A stretch of DNA of 50,000 nt from Chondrilla cf. caribensis (lineage: Eukaryota; Porifera; Demospongiae; Chondrillida; Chondrillidae). Below the pieces are notes generated by a model, which saw only the letters and a program-made list of their open reading frames with translations, did no database searches and had not been told where the DNA came from. A program made the position numbers and the translations under genes. This document shows positions 1 to 12,066 of this stretch, one piece after another (the first letter of the stretch is position 1; the number at the start of each line of letters is the position of its first letter). The DNA lies in NCBI GenBank assembly GCA_964020155.1, contig OZ026552.1, positions 3,089,644 through 3,139,643 on the forward strand. Reading direction: 5' to 3'.

Positions 1-553
1 ATACATTCCTTTTGTGTCTGGGTGGTCCAAAGAAAACCAAAACGTAAGATGAGAACTTAAAAACTCATTTCGCTCAATTTTTCCATTCTTGTTTTTATCA
101 AGCAAGTTGAAAGCCGTTTTGGCCGCTTCTTCGCCAAAATTTGATGCTTCCATTAGAATCTTATATTCCTCGAATGTCACGAATCCATCGTGGTTCTTAT
201 CAACAACATCGAATACAGCGTTGAGATAATTTTCAAACGAAGTCATTTCTCCCCTTTACTTCTTTTCAGCCTCCGCCAAACAAAATGCCGCTAAAAGTTC
301 ACGATATTTCTGCTTGTCGGCCTTTACTCCTTTAGTGAGTCCCAATGCGGTCGTCAACTCCAGGACTTTTTCGCGTGCCTTAGCAATCGCCTCGGGACGG
401 TCAGATGCCTGAGTTTTTTTCAAGGTTGTCAATGATAAGAATCCAGTCTTCTACTGAAAGGTAGCCGTCCTTGTTCACGTCGAGGGAACTGAACACTCCG
501 TTGATACGCTTCACCCACTTGTCGTTCTTTAGGTAATCTTGGACAGTTGCCAT
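1..553 (-). pseudogene. EF-hand (aequorin/CBP-like) gene, broken and cut by the window edge
   Basis: Minus-strand relative of the intact EF-hand genes in this window, starting at the ATG complementary to 551-553 (MATVQDYL start) and running off the left edge just short of its C-terminus. EF1, EF3 and EF4 loops are all recognisable. Two lesions break it. A 4-bp insertion (ctga, about 409-412, relative to the paralogue at 15264-15830) shifts the frame after the NLEKN segment. A TAA at about 257-259 replaces a lysine codon in the AEKxKRGEM segment. The rest of the frame is well conserved, so decay looks recent. It could still give a short N-terminal product holding only EF1. The upstream block is a degraded version of the paralogue promoter. 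Confidence 0.85.
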
Positions 554-1364
554 ATCTTTATTGTGGCCCGGATAATTCGTTCGCGGAGGCTGTAACAGAG
601 AATAAACAGTGACTGTAACAGATCTAGAGAATAGACAGTCTTTCTCGGTTAGGAAATAGTCTCGCTTAGCCAGCCCCTAGTCCTTATTTGGAAGCTGGAA
701 AAGGGTCTGGTGCGAAACGTTGCTTTTTCTATTACTTGTGTCCAGCGGAAGTAGACACCTGCAAAATATTAATTGCTTTGAAGTGATGCCGCAATCGATC
801 GACACTGACTAATGGTTGAGTCGAAGTGTGTAAACAGGTACAGAATAGTCGCCGAAAGTCGAAACTGTTTCTTTTGAAGTGCGCAATGGATTACTTCAGA
901 CACGTTACAGTTAAACGTAAGAAAAAAAAGAGTCGATGATTAGTTCTAATAGGCCTAGGCCTAAGTGTTACTTTTTCTCATGACTGTTTTAAAGCCATTT
1001 ATGCGCAATCTTTCCAACTCACCTCTACCTGTACATCAGCAACTGATTTATTTAGTGGTTAAGACATGCCCTCGTGTCCATGTCTTAACCATTATAGCAT
1101 CCGTTGCTAACGCTTTATACTGTTGCTAGCGCTTTATACATTATAAAATTGCTGTATATTAGTACTGTTTCTATGGTAACGGTTGCTATAGTTTTTTTTT
1201 AAAAATACATACTTCTCCGAACTACAAATTGTATACTTTGGTATTGATAATTAAGGATAATAGACACTATGGTGAAGTTTTTTATGTTTTCGGCCTTCGG
1301 ATTGGATACTCGACTTCCTTTCTTCTGAATCTCTGTTATCATAGTCTCGTGTGGCCGATCCCGG
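554..1364. other. Upstream flank of the broken EF-hand gene, no gene seen
   Basis: The first about 170 bases resemble the 5' flank of the intact paralogues (a ctgttacag-type stretch in the gene's sense), but the TATA and ggacacccgggcac blocks are not recognisable. From about 730 to 1364 I see AT-rich unique sequence with short internal repeats (gttgctaacgctttata near 1100-1140) and no convincing coding region. Confidence 0.5.
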
Positions 1365-1636
1365 GAGGTTTTCAAAGTTTGTATTCTTGATGATACCAAT
1401 GCTGTAGGCTTATAGTTGGAAAGAATCAATAAATTCGTCATGTGCAAGAAGAAAAACATTATGCACAAATATCTTCAAAAAGATGACAACGATTAACTTG
1501 GAGGTTTTCAAAGTTTGTATTCTTGATGATACCAATGCTGTAGGCTTATAGTTGGAAAGAATCAATAAATTCGTCATGTGCAAGAAGAAAAACATTATGC
1601 ACAAATATCTTCAAAAAGATGACAACGATTAACTCG
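1365..1636. repeat. Tandem direct duplication, about 136-bp unit, two copies
   Basis: Two adjacent, almost identical copies beginning ggaggttttcaaagtttg at about 1365 and 1500 and ending gacaacgattaact. The only differences I see are at the copy ends. The small minus-strand ORFs here are identical because of the duplication and have no other coding support. Confidence 0.9.
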
Positions 1637-2766
1637 GATGGCGTAGATTTAGGTATGAGTCGAAGGTAAAATGACAAAATTCCGAAAAACAAAGGATTTT
1701 CTGAAATCAATTGTGCTGGCTCACCTTTTGCAGCATCACTTCAAAGCAATTAATACTTAGCAAGTGTCCCTACTTCTGCTGGACACCAGTAACAGAAAGA
1801 GGGTTATTTTGCACCAGACTGTTCTGTCCCAAGTTGACTCCGACACCAGTAAGTGTCCATAATAAACACCTGCCCCAAGTTGGTACCAGAATTTTCATAG
1901 ATCAGTCTACAAGAAAAGCTAATAATAATGTGTACGTTCACTGCATGATAGGGTTTCTGTTCTTGTCCTCTTTTTGTATTTGGCAGTCATTTTATCAGCA
2001 GTTTTCAAATAAGTATCTGAAACTTTACTTTGTACCTTTCTATACCTGTCTCGCATGTTTCAGATTGTCATCTGTGGTTGGATGGCAAAGGTTATAATAT
2101 ATACTGCACGCATCAAATATTACAATAATGGGGACAATAACCTAAGAAGTCACTATCTTTGCTGTCGTTACTTGCAGTCATTTGTACTTCAGCTTTTTTG
2201 GCCTGGAGATTAATAGTGTATACGTGAATGACGTTTATGTGCATACCTACTACAGATGTTATACATTCACAACTTAACACTCAGTCTGATACCACAAGTC
2301 ACTATCTGGGCTGTCCTTGCAATGATTCACGTGTAATTATTGGCCTGCAAGTTGAATGAAAGTAATGGTTATGCATATGTACAAGCCTAATGCTTAATGT
2401 TACACTAATTATGATTCGGAGTGCAGCAATTATCATATCTGTAATTGTTTACAACTGCCTTACTGCTAATCAACTTGAAGGCGATCATAATTCATTTCAG
2501 GAAGATCATCTCCACCGTTGTCTTTGTCTGACAGTGCAATAGGATCTTCCATTTATGATGAATTTTCACCTACATATATGCATTTACATGTAATCATGAA
2601 GAAGTGTGGATACCTTTGTATTAATGTACATGTGGATGTCAATAATGTATATATGTACACAACAATGTTATGTACATTAAATGGTCTCCTTGTCTCATTG
2701 TCAGTAGCTGTGGTCTTTGATGCATGTGGCAGGGGGTGGTGGCCTTTTCAACAATAACCAACATGA

Positions 2767-2812
<46 letters not shown>

Positions 2813-3599
2813 ACAACAATGTCATGCTCATTTTGCACATGGTGGATCTAGAATCACAAGCATGTACATGTTATCTCTATTCACTAGAGATGGAGTGCAG
2901 AGTGAATACTGCAGAAAACATGTCCCACTTTTATGTGGTCCCATAGTCATAGTTGGGGCAAAAATCTCATCTCCAGGGTAAAATGTATTCAGCACCTCTT
3001 TTAATTTTCTATTTTAGGTCAGTGATGAGTGATGATCCTGCATGAGATCCAGATGTTTGGGAGTCCAGATGACTCCATTCCATGATGAAGGAAGATGACA
3101 AACTCAACAGTTTATATTCTAATTCATTTCATTTTATTACTACCTAATATCTTACTAACTTTACTAACCTAGCTAATTTTCTGTTGATACTATGTACAGG
3201 CATGTTTTTGTTGCATGATTTGTATGGTACATATATCGCTAAGTGTTTCCTTCTTTTGCTGTTTTGATGTCTTCACTGCTGTATGACATGGAGAGCTACT
3301 TTCATGATTGTGCAAGAATATGTGTGGACTATGGTCTTCAAACTGTAATGTATGCTAGCAAAGTATGAGCAGGTTTCTGTGAGGCTGGTCATGCAAGTGT
3401 AATGTCCGTAATCGAAGCGAAGTGACTGATTGCCTATCGATGTAATAATATGGCAGATCAAGGGTCGGCTACGCCAGACTACCCAGCATCCATGTAGTAT
3501 ACGTATATGTATCTATAATATATGATTATGTAATTACTTTTGTATAATGCTATTTGCTCTCCTGCAGGTAGTTTAGAATATAGATAAACTACGTATTTT
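1637..3599. other. Intergenic AT-rich sequence
   Basis: No gene recognised. ORFs in this stretch are short, low complexity and lack domain or splice support. It contains an (AT)n microsatellite (separate entry). Confidence 0.5.
2769..2807. repeat. (AT)n microsatellite
   Basis: Uninterrupted AT dinucleotide run of about 39 bases. Confidence 0.95.
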
Positions 3600-4440
3600 T
3601 AATTCCAGTACTGCTGGTCTCCAGAGCCTTCACAGTAACCGTATGACATGTACAATCACTACTACGTTTGTATATGTACACTCCACTTGAAGTGCTATAG
3701 GTGTTGGTGATCAGAAAGGATTTCAAATTTTATGGCTGGTCATCATGGCCTCTGTGGTGTCTATAGCAATGCACATGCATGTCCAAGAAATCCTATATAC
3801 GTACATATCTCTTGGTGATATGTGCGTATGGTATGTTTTGTCACCGGTCACCACTGCCATCCCATTGTCCACCATATTATAAACAAATAATACTTTGTAT
3901 AATAGGCATTTTCCTGGATATGGTATAGCTTGTGGTGCACTATGGCAGTAATTTAAATCTTATTACTATTGTTCACAGCCTGTCCATGGCCAGTGACCAA
4001 GTTACACATACCAACACGCAATACTCATTATATATGCACACTCCCTGGTGTCCAGTGAAAAAAATGTCATTTTAATATCCGTTCACTATTGCTTCCATAG
4101 TGTCTACATGACACATGCTAATATGAATATAAGCACGCACACTTGGAGGTGCTACACACACCTTGGTGACCAGTGGACCGGCTTGGATGCCAGTCAAGTG
4201 CCCCATGCATGGTCATCCCACAGTCCATGTAATATATGATATTTTGGTACCTCGATCCATAGTCGATCTCAAGTTATGTATACATATGTAACCATAACAC
4301 TAATTCAATTTTGCTGATCATTATGGCCTACCATGTGACCTTATGACACTTATCACAACACTACTCATTCATGCATGCACTCTCCTGGAATGTGCTATAA
4401 GCATTGTGGCGCCAATTGTACCTGATCAGCAAGCTACATT
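3600..4440. repeat. Degenerate minisatellite with about 110-150 bp units, block 1
   Basis: Loosely repeated modules containing 'gcacactcctggaggtgct', 'ggtgaccag', 'gtcaccatggccatccca' and 'gtctacatgacacat'. The same modules in the same order recur at 10310-10620, 16530-17280 and 29390-30260. The small ORFs inside are not conserved between blocks. Function unknown. Confidence 0.7.
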
Positions 4441-7400
4441 AATGGAATTAAGCAACCAATGGCATGTTTCTAGAGTGTAACACTACTTCAATTATACAAA
4501 TCACTACTAAATTATCACTTCTGAATGAGTACATGCAAATATTTTAATACACATATCCTTTTATCTTATGTAGTGCAAATGTAATTATAATTGTTGCTAA
4601 TAGTATGAAGCATTGAATTTCTTAATTAAGTATCATCAAGTTAATCAAGAGAAATCATACAATTCAACCAATGATGTACTGTGAATGGGAACCAAATCAA
4701 TCAACTACCTTAGGCTAAACATCAATTGAATCAGAAAAATGATGAGTGACTTGATAATTTATCAGTAAGCAATAAAAAGATATATAGCTATGGGTTGTTT
4801 CTGTTGTTACATGTATACCGAGTGTCACTAGCTGAATGAACAAATACCAGTGTACGAATTACGGTCAACGTGCTTAATAAGTGCACCTTGGGTTAGTACA
4901 CACTCCTTGGTAGTATACATACTCCAGGTTAGTGAGTACACTTCACTCAGTCCCTAGCTAATGTATAAGACATTATGTCAACTAGGACTGATATAAGTAT
5001 CTCTGATAAGAAGTTTAAAAGAGCCTTTAGTCCCATGTTGGTCCTGACCAGTCGATGTGGGACAACTAATCACAATTTCAACAGATATCACATTTGAATC
5101 AAACAATATGAGACATTTTCACACCAAATGGATAAATACATAGTATCATAGATACCTACTTACATAGGTAGATGCATGTGCACAAATGGTGCATGCATGT
5201 TTACATTACACACATATATGCATGTACACACTGTGTTGTGTGCGGAGTGTTCAGGAGCTGATTCAGGCTATAAATCATGTAGAGTGCTTACTGAAATTTA
5301 TACTGTAGTTTGTAGCAGCAATTAACCTATGACATTGACGATGCATTTTTTCGTATCATACTTTACATAGAGTAAATACGGAGTATGTACAATAGGACCC
5401 ACTTAATCCAAACTATTCAAACATAAATTTCAATTAACACAAAAGATCTGTTATAACTCCCAAGAACATCATTACCTATAGCTACTGTACATGCTTATTG
5501 TATGAAAGTGTATTGAGTATGAGTGTGCTTTTTGTGAGTTATGTAGTACATGACTATTGCCCCAAACAACTGTACAGACGGTAAGCAACCATATGCATAT
5601 GCAAATGAGATTATAGCTATGCAAGCAAATGAGACCATAGGCTCAAGAGAAATCATACAAACACGTACAAACACCTAGTATTAATGTAAACAAGTGTCCA
5701 CACACTGCATCACTAGTGGCAAACTTGTTAGTAAATGCTTGGATTAGTACACACTCCTGCTGGGTAGTACATATTCCTGGGTAGTACATACTCCTCATGT
5801 ATAATACACTGTATATCAACCAGTATTGGTAGTAGGCACCTCTGATGAGATTTGGTGTGTCATTCCAGGTAATATGTACTTACTGAGCAAGTTCAACTGT
5901 ATATACTATGGCATCTAACTTAATTGTCATCAAGATAACAAAATTAATGATCTATAAATGAACACCTACCCTTCTTAGTGCATTGCAAACTATCAATGAA
6001 GTACTAAATGAAGCCACAGCTGACCGCCATCCACTGATATGAGAGCAATTGAACCTGATCAGTAAGCTACTTCAGATGCAACATCAATGGAATTAAGCAA
6101 CCATGTTTGTAGAGTGTAATGCTACCTCAATTATGCAACTCACTACTAAATTGTCACTTCTGAGAACATGCAACAATTTGATAAGCAGATTGTTTGATGG
6201 CTTCAAAACATCCAATTACCTTATACAGTGCAAATGTAATTACTGTTGCAAATAATATTATGAAGCATTGAATTATTATGACTGCCTGTCAACCAATGAT
6301 GTACCATGAACGGGAACAAAATCAATTAATTACGTGAGGCTGAACAACAATTGAATCAGGAGAATGATGAGTGACTTGATGTTATTATCAGTAATTTGAT
6401 TACTGGTCATAGGTGAATCACCATAGCAGTACATATAGATAGCATATTGATGAGTGTCACTAGCTGAATGAACAAAACCAGACTGAGTGTACAAACTACA
6501 GTCAAACTTGTTTAATAAGTGCTTCGGTTAGTACACATTCCTTGGTACTATACATACTCCTGGTTAGTGAGTACACTTCACTCAGTCCCTAGCTACTGTG
6601 TACAACCAGTGATAGTGAGTACCTATGATAAGAAGGTCAAAAGAACCCTCAGTCCCATTTTAATTTGGTTCAATCATTGTGGGAGAAACAATCACAATCA
6701 TGTTCAACAGATATCACATTTAAATGAAGACAATTTGAGACATTTTCACACCATTCAAACTGGTAAATACGTACACTCGTAGTATAATTTAGTAGAGGCT
6801 CATGATTGCTATGGCGTACCTACATAGGTAGATACATAATATGCACACACAGTACATACATGTTTACACTATACACATATGTATGTACACACTGTGTAGT
6901 GTGTGGAGTGTTCAGGAGCTGATTCAGCTGCAGGCTATAAATCATGTAGAGTATGTACTCAAATAATGTATACAGTACTGTAGCTTGTGGCAGCAATCCA
7001 TGTATTTTCCATATCATACTATGCATACATACTCACCATAGTTACGTAGTTTAGAGTGTCTATGTTTGGACTAAGTGGGTCCTACTGTATAATAGGTATG
7101 TACATACTCCGTATTCACTCCAAATTTAATTTAGAGTGAATACGGAGTATGTACGTACCTATTATACAGTAGGACCCACTTAGTCCAAACATAGACACTC
7201 TAAACTACGTAACTATGGTCCAAACTATTCAAGCAAATTTTAATTAACACAAGAGATCTGTTATACAACTCCAAAGCACACCATTACCCACTGTAACTAT
7301 CATGCTCCAAACCACTATACAGATGATAAACAACCATGCAATGAGATTTTAGCTGTGGAAGCAAAAGTAACGAGATTATAGGCTCAAGAGAAATCTTATA

Positions 7401-7690
7401 AACACACACAAACACCTATTAATGTAAACACCAGTCCACACACTGCATCATTAGCTTATCTTTCATAACTTAATGGCTTCTCAATTCTGAAAACAATCAT
7501 CAGAGCATGACTATGTACTAGACATTCTGGTGAAGACTGTCAGTTTGCAGTACCCACAAACTGACAGTTAAAAGGTTAGTCACCATGGAGACAATCAGTG
7601 GCATAATGTTATTATACCAATCACCCACAATTACATTCAATTGTACAAACCATACCATAATTAGAAGCCTCGAGGCAAGGTAAGTTGAAT
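4441..7690. repeat. Segmental repeat, two consecutive diverged copies
   Basis: Two head-to-tail copies (roughly 4680-5830 and 5990-7690) of a long module. Markers in order: 'gttagtacacactcctgg' arrays, 'caatttcaacagatatcac', 'gtacacactgtgtagtgtg', 'taggacccacttaatccaa', 'gagatctgttataactcc', 'ggctcaagagaaatcat', 'cacacactgcatcatta'. Further copies lie at 13480-14620, 17281-19500 and 26041-26700, with an inverted piece at 9621-9990. No coding region is shared between copies. Confidence 0.8.
7035..7219. repeat. Near-perfect 185-bp foldback (86-bp arms)
   Basis: Left arm 7035-7120 and right arm 7134-7219 are reverse complements with one mismatch that I can find, separated by a 13-base AT loop. 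The right arm matches the ordinary segmental repeat sequence, while the left arm is an inverted duplicate not present at this point in the other copies. Confidence 0.9.
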
Positions 7691-8235
7691 TATCACCTAG
7701 GAGTATTCTTTGTGCAATTCATGTGCCACTAATTGAATTATAATTATTATTATCAGATCAGTAATCCATCTAACTACAGGCATACATATTACGTAGATAC
7801 CACAATAATGCATAGGACACTGAGCACATGCAGAGGTCAGGCAAGAACACAAGGGACAAGGCACAAAGTTCATGCACATTGGGCAACCTATATGGATTCC
7901 GAAATGGGGGTGTTTCAAAGAAGGCATGGATCTGATAAGAGTCAACTTGAAAATATTTTGAAAGTTGACAATTAGAACCACTAAAGCTTTCTCCTGAAAA
8001 TGATTTGGATACTTACAGCAGTACGTCTGTCAATTGTCTTACTGCTAACTGGAGGTGAGGGTGTAAAACATATACAGATAAATGCACACATGCACGCACG
8101 CATGCACACCTCAGTTTGAGAGTCTCAGATTGTAAAACATCCGAAATACAAACATAATGGCTTTGAGGTACTTTTCTAACGAAGCCATTTATAGCACGCA
8201 CATATAAGGTTCGAGTGGTTCTGTCGGTCATCCAT
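7691..8235. repeat. 3' part of the segmental repeat, leading into an EF-hand gene
   Basis: The block 'gtcaggcaagaacacaaggg' (near 7833) followed by 'gcacaaagttcatgcacat' recurs near 14490, 19345 and, more diverged, 26545. Here, as near 14490 and 26545, an EF-hand gene follows, so the repeat and the gene probably duplicated as one segment. No other gene is seen. Confidence 0.65.
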
Positions 8236-8247
8236 GCATTGAATCGG

Positions 8248-8345
8248 TATAAATACAGTGCTCATAGGACACCCGGGGCACTTTTGCTAACAGATCTAGA
8301 AAAAGACTCGGTTTTATTCTCTATTACAGTCACTGTAGCCTCCGT
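8248..8345 (+). promoter_or_regulatory. TATA box and conserved 5' block of EF-hand gene
   Basis: TATAAATA at 8248-8255 is followed by 'ctcataggacacccggggca' (8261-8280), then a pyrimidine-rich 'ttttattctctattacag' (about 8312-8329) upstream of the ATG. The same ordered block is present upstream of the genes starting at 12640 (+), 15830 (-) and 27911 (-). Transcription start is inferred about 25-30 bases after TATA. The 'ctattacag' could be an untranslated-exon acceptor; no donor is evident. Confidence 0.6.
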
Positions 8346-8372
8346 ATAGACGAGTTGATTGTCGACGAAGTT

Positions 8373-8939
8373 ATGGCAACTGTCCAAGATTACCTGAGCA
8401 ACGACGAGTGGGTGAAACGTATCGACGGAATATTCAATACATACGATGCGAACAAGGACGGCTATGTGGCGGCAGAAGACTGGATGATTATTATTGACAA
8501 CCTTAGAAAAAACGCACCTGACCGACCAGATGCGATTGCTAAGCTACGAGAAGCTACGTTGGAGTTCACGACCGCTATGGGACTCACCGGAGGAGTAAAG
8601 GTCGACAAGAAGAAATATCGAGAACTTTTAGCAGTATTTTGTTTGGCGGAGGCCGAAAAGATAAACAGAGGAGAAATGGCTCCGTTAGAAAAGTTTATTA
8701 ATGCACTGTTCGATTTTTTTGACAAGGATTGTCATGGATACGTGACATTCGAGGAATATAAATTTTGGAAGGACTCAGCCAATTTCGGCGAAAAAGTGGC
8801 CGAATCAACTTTCAACTTGCTTGATAAAAACAAGAGTGGAAAAATTTACCGAAATGAGTATTTGTCTTATAATACGAGGTTTTGGTGTACTTTGGACGAC
8901 CCAGACACAAAAGGAATGTTTGGAGCTAAGTTCGAATAG
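8373..8939 (+). CDS. EF-hand Ca-binding protein, aequorin/coelenterazine-binding-protein-like, copy A
   Basis: 188-residue intronless protein of the aequorin / coelenterazine-binding / sarcoplasmic Ca-binding superfamily, presumably cytosolic. The ATG at 8373 is used because every paralogue begins MATVQ(D/H)YL here; the open frame extends upstream only through non-ATG codons. EF1 loop is residues 25-36 (D-x-N-x-D-G, Asp at position 12). The second hand is degenerate (about 55-90). EF3 loop is 117-128 and EF4 loop 151-162. The C-terminus has FW-x-TLDDP and ends GMFGAKFE, where photoproteins carry a related FW-x-T motif. Odd point: EF3 position 5 is His121 where most paralogues have Asp, so this site is probably weak. 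Ca binding is strongly expected; luciferin binding is only a possibility. Confidence 0.9.
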   Translation: MATVQDYLSNDEWVKRIDGIFNTYDANKDGYVAAEDWMIIIDNLRKNAPDRPDAIAKLREATLEFTTAMGLTGGVKVDKKKYRELLAVFCLAEAEKINRGEMAPLEKFINALFDFFDKDCHGYVTFEEYKFWKDSANFGEKVAESTFNLLDKNKSGKIYRNEYLSYNTRFWCTLDDPDTKGMFGAKFE

Positions 8940-9620
8940 CTAGATGAAGCAACTCTTACTTATATAGCTGCTATAGACTCAGTAGTGTATGAACTCTGCA
9001 CTTGATTGCTGTCTAATATGCTCTGTCTAGTATTAAGCTTTGTAATTCACTTATTATAGATGTAATTATTGCAACTACACACAACACTCACTAAAGCAAT
9101 ACTTGGTCTACTTTGTCAAATAATTTCAAATTGGCAATTGATGCAACTTGTAATACTCTCATTTGTATACAACACATGTACACACAATAAGTTGTCATGG
9201 AAACATAAAGCATATTGCAACTCAGTCACACACAGGCATGCACATAAAGCATGCATGAACACACAGCACATACACATAAACACATACGTGCACGCACACG
9301 CACATTATGATATGGTTTTAGAGGATCAATGTAATTGTGGTTGATTGATATATTTGTAATCTCGCAAACAATGTAGCAAATAATTCAATCCAATCAATCC
9401 AACTCTACTGATCACATACCATTACTAACTTCACACACACTGGTATACAAAAAGGTACAGCAATATATAAGCAGCATGCACAGAGTCTAGAAGGTTCTAC
9501 AACAGGAAGTTAGAAATCAATACACTTAATAATAATTATTCACTTAAATAATAAGGGTCATGAACCTAAAGGTGATATTCTAGACAACACATTACATATT
9601 ATTATGTCACTGATGTCTCC
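8940..9620. other. 3' flank of EF-hand copy A, no gene seen
   Basis: Begins with the 3' UTR block shared by paralogues ('tatagctgctatagactcag' near 8962). The remainder is AT-rich with short CA-rich stretches around 9225-9305. Small ORFs here are low complexity. Confidence 0.5.
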
Positions 9621-9990
9621 ATAGTAACCACCATTTTCAACTGTCAGTTGAAGGTCAGTATGGGTCCTACTGTATTATGTGTATGTTTGTGCTGTACGTA
9701 TGTATGCATAATATGTGTAGTATAACACATAAGGAAAATACATAATAATATACATAGGTTAATGCCACAAGTATACAATTTTGTAGTCTGAACCAGCTCC
9801 TGAACACTAAACACTACACAGTGTGTACAAACATATAAAATGTGTAGTGAATACACACAAGAACTGTGTGCATTATAATATGAGTCTCTACTGATGTGCA
9901 CGTGTCCATGGACTGGACCAACATGGGACTGAGCTTCATGGCATTCTCGCACAACTCCACAGTGGGACAGGTAATGATTCATGTGAATAG
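9621..9990 (-). repeat. Inverted piece of the segmental repeat
   Basis: Reads as the reverse complement of the module found at about 6650-7090: 'acactacacagtgtgtac' near 9808, 'ctgaaccagctcctgaaca' near 9787, 'tgggtcctactgta' near 9660. It lies immediately upstream of the truncated EF-hand copy at 10086. Confidence 0.65.
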
Positions 9991-10085
9991 GCTTTCCAGT
10001 TGCACTCATTTAGCATCAATCCTTTTATAATCAGGTTTCTAAGTTACACAATTTCTCGTAGAAAAAATATAATATCACTGTCATA

Positions 10086-10215
10086 TTATAACTTGCTTGA
10101 TGAAAAAGAGAATGGAAAAATTGACCGAAATGAGTATTTACCTTATATTCTGAGGTTTTGGTATACTTTGGATGACCCAGACACAAAAGGAATGCTTGGA
10201 GCTAGGTTCGAATGG
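10086..10215 (+). pseudogene. C-terminal remnant of an EF-hand gene
   Basis: About 42 codons closely matching the end of the 12640-13206 gene: the EF4 loop region, then an RFWYTLDDPDTKG stretch, ending ARFE. The part encoding EF1 to EF3 is absent. The usual stop TAG is TGG here (10213-10215), so the frame reads on to 10245. EF4 loop position 3 is Glu (DEKEN) where the source gene has Asn. Homology continues into the 3' UTR block (to about 10270), so this is a 5'-truncated segmental copy and not a retrocopy. Unlikely to be functional. Confidence 0.85.
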
Positions 10216-10309
10216 ATAATGAAACAACTCTTACTTATATTATAGCTGCTATAGACTCAGTAGTGCATAAGTGCATAATGTTAATTTTATGTTATATATT
10301 ATATGTCAT

Positions 10310-10620
10310 CACAGCATACCTAGTGTCTACATGACACATAGTAATATATTATAATAATATAATATGCACACACACCTGGAGGTGCTACACACACCTTGGT
10401 GACCAGCTAGTAGGTTAGCTTTGTTGCCGGTCACCACAGCTACCCCATTGTCCATTTAATAATATATATAGCTCATAATATATATGTGCACATTTTTATG
10501 CATGCTTACCTGCTGGAAGTGGTATATAACCATAGCACTAGTACTATTTTGCACTTTATTGCTGGTCATCATGGCCTTCCCAGTGACCACTATTATTATT
10601 ATTATTATTACTTACCACAC
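10310..10620. repeat. Degenerate minisatellite, block 2
   Basis: Same modules as 3600-4440 ('cacctggaggtgctacaca', 'ttgccggtcaccacagc', 'gctggtcatcatggccttc'), followed by a (TTA)n run at about 10591-10612. Confidence 0.7.
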
Positions 10621-11070
10621 CGAGTCCTTGGCTACTGTACAACTACAGTCAAACTTATTTAGTAAGTGCTTGGGTTAGTACATACTCCTGAGTAGTACAT
10701 ACTCCTCGTGTATATAATACACTGTCAACCAGTACTGATAGTTAGCAGCTCTGATGAGATGTGGTGTGCCCTTCAGGGTACATACTTACTGAGCAAGCTT
10801 GACTGTATACATAATTATACTGTGGTGTCTCACTAAATTGCATAATTGTCATCCAGATAACAAATGATTTACAGATGGATGTAAGCCTTTCTTAGCGCAT
10901 TAAAAATTCAATGAATTCGAAGTACTAAATGAAGTCACAGGTGACCGCCATCCACTGATGTGAGAGCAATTGAACTTGATCAGTAAGCTACTTCAGATGC
11001 AAGATAACAATGGAATTAAGCAGCCATGTTAATAGAGTGTAACACTACCTAAATTATAATAAGATAATAA
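10621..11070. repeat. Segmental repeat, 5' modules, interrupted by a LINE
   Basis: Closely matches 5735-6150 and 17310-17760 ('gtgaccgccatccactgatg', 'gaacttgatcagtaagctac'). Those copies show the uninterrupted sequence and so serve as empty sites for the LINE insertion that starts at about 11071. Confidence 0.75.
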
Positions 11071-12066
11071 GGTAATAAGAATGAAAAGACAAATAGGACA
11101 GATAGTATGGAGGTCATTTTCCAAATTATTCACGAGTCTAGTTCTACCAAGTATGATGTATGGGTGTGAAGTGTGGGGGTTAATAGGAAAGCATGGTAAA
11201 CAATTAGAAAGAGTACAATTGACAGCGATTCGAAATTTCTTGGGAGTACATTCAAAATTTCCAATTACAGCTTTAGAACTAGAAGCAGGATGGTTGCCAA
11301 TTAGGTGGGAGATTCAGTTACGGGCCTTCAGATTGTGGATGAAGATTGAAAGAATGGGAGATAACAGACTGATAAAGAAAATAGTTAGATCGACTTGGGA
11401 AGACAGTGATTGGGGAATAGGGATTAGGAAATTTGCATTATGGTTTGGGGTAGAAGAGCATGAGATAAGAGCAAAGTTATTCGAGGGATTGAATAATTAT
11501 CAAGTTGATTCAATAGTAAGATCTAGTATTTGGAGAGCAGTTAGAGGTGAATGGGGTGAAGCAGTTAAAAACAAAAGTAAATTAGAATGGTGGAGGAGGG
11601 AGTTGACAGAGAGCGGAGATAGACTTGGAGAAGGCAGGGGAGGGATTGTATACATAGAGGATAGATCCTGTAGGATATTAGGGGCTGAATTAAGGGCAGG
11701 GTGTTGTAAATTGGAAGTGGAGATGGGTAGATGGAGAGGAATTAAGAGGGATGATAGAATTTGCAAATTATGTGGAGAGGGAATTGAAGACGAAAAGCAC
11801 TTTTTAACAATATGCACAAAGCTTGATTTGCATAGGGTTTGGATGAGAGAGGAAGAGAATCTTGAAAACTTGAATGAGGATGAAAAGAGTGACATGATTT
11901 TGAAGAGTTTGGAAATGCCCAAGATTGCCAGATTTGTTCTAAATATGTGGAAATCTAGAAAGGAGCTATTATAATAACTTTTGGAATTTTTTATTTAGTG
12001 CTATTTTGGACAACTGTCCTACAATGCACTTTAATAACAATAATAATAATATAATAATAATAATAT
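11071..12066 (+). mobile_element. 5'-truncated LINE copy (3' end of the 32.2-37.6 kb family)
   Basis: Nearly identical to about 36591-37590 of the long LINE. It covers the C-terminal 297 codons of ORF2 (11081-11974), the 3' UTR with the terminal hairpin (11997-12030) and an (AAT)n-type tail. Amino-acid differences are few (for example QIV for QIG, GLI for GLM, RIL for RRL), so insertion is recent. Roughly 20 bases around the ORF2 stop are missing, so the frame ends ...KELL. The 5' truncation is typical of target-primed reverse transcription. The insertion point is in an aattata context. Confidence 0.93.

Noticed and set aside
1711..2097. 128-codon plus-strand ORF
   Set aside because: Composition is not coding-like and there is no recognisable domain or good start context.
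8355..8372. N-terminal extensions of the EF-hand genes (also before 12640, and upstream of 15830 and 40318 on the minus strand)
   Set aside because: They begin at TTG or GTG, overlap the promoter block, and differ between paralogues; alignment places the start at M(A/V)TVQDYL.
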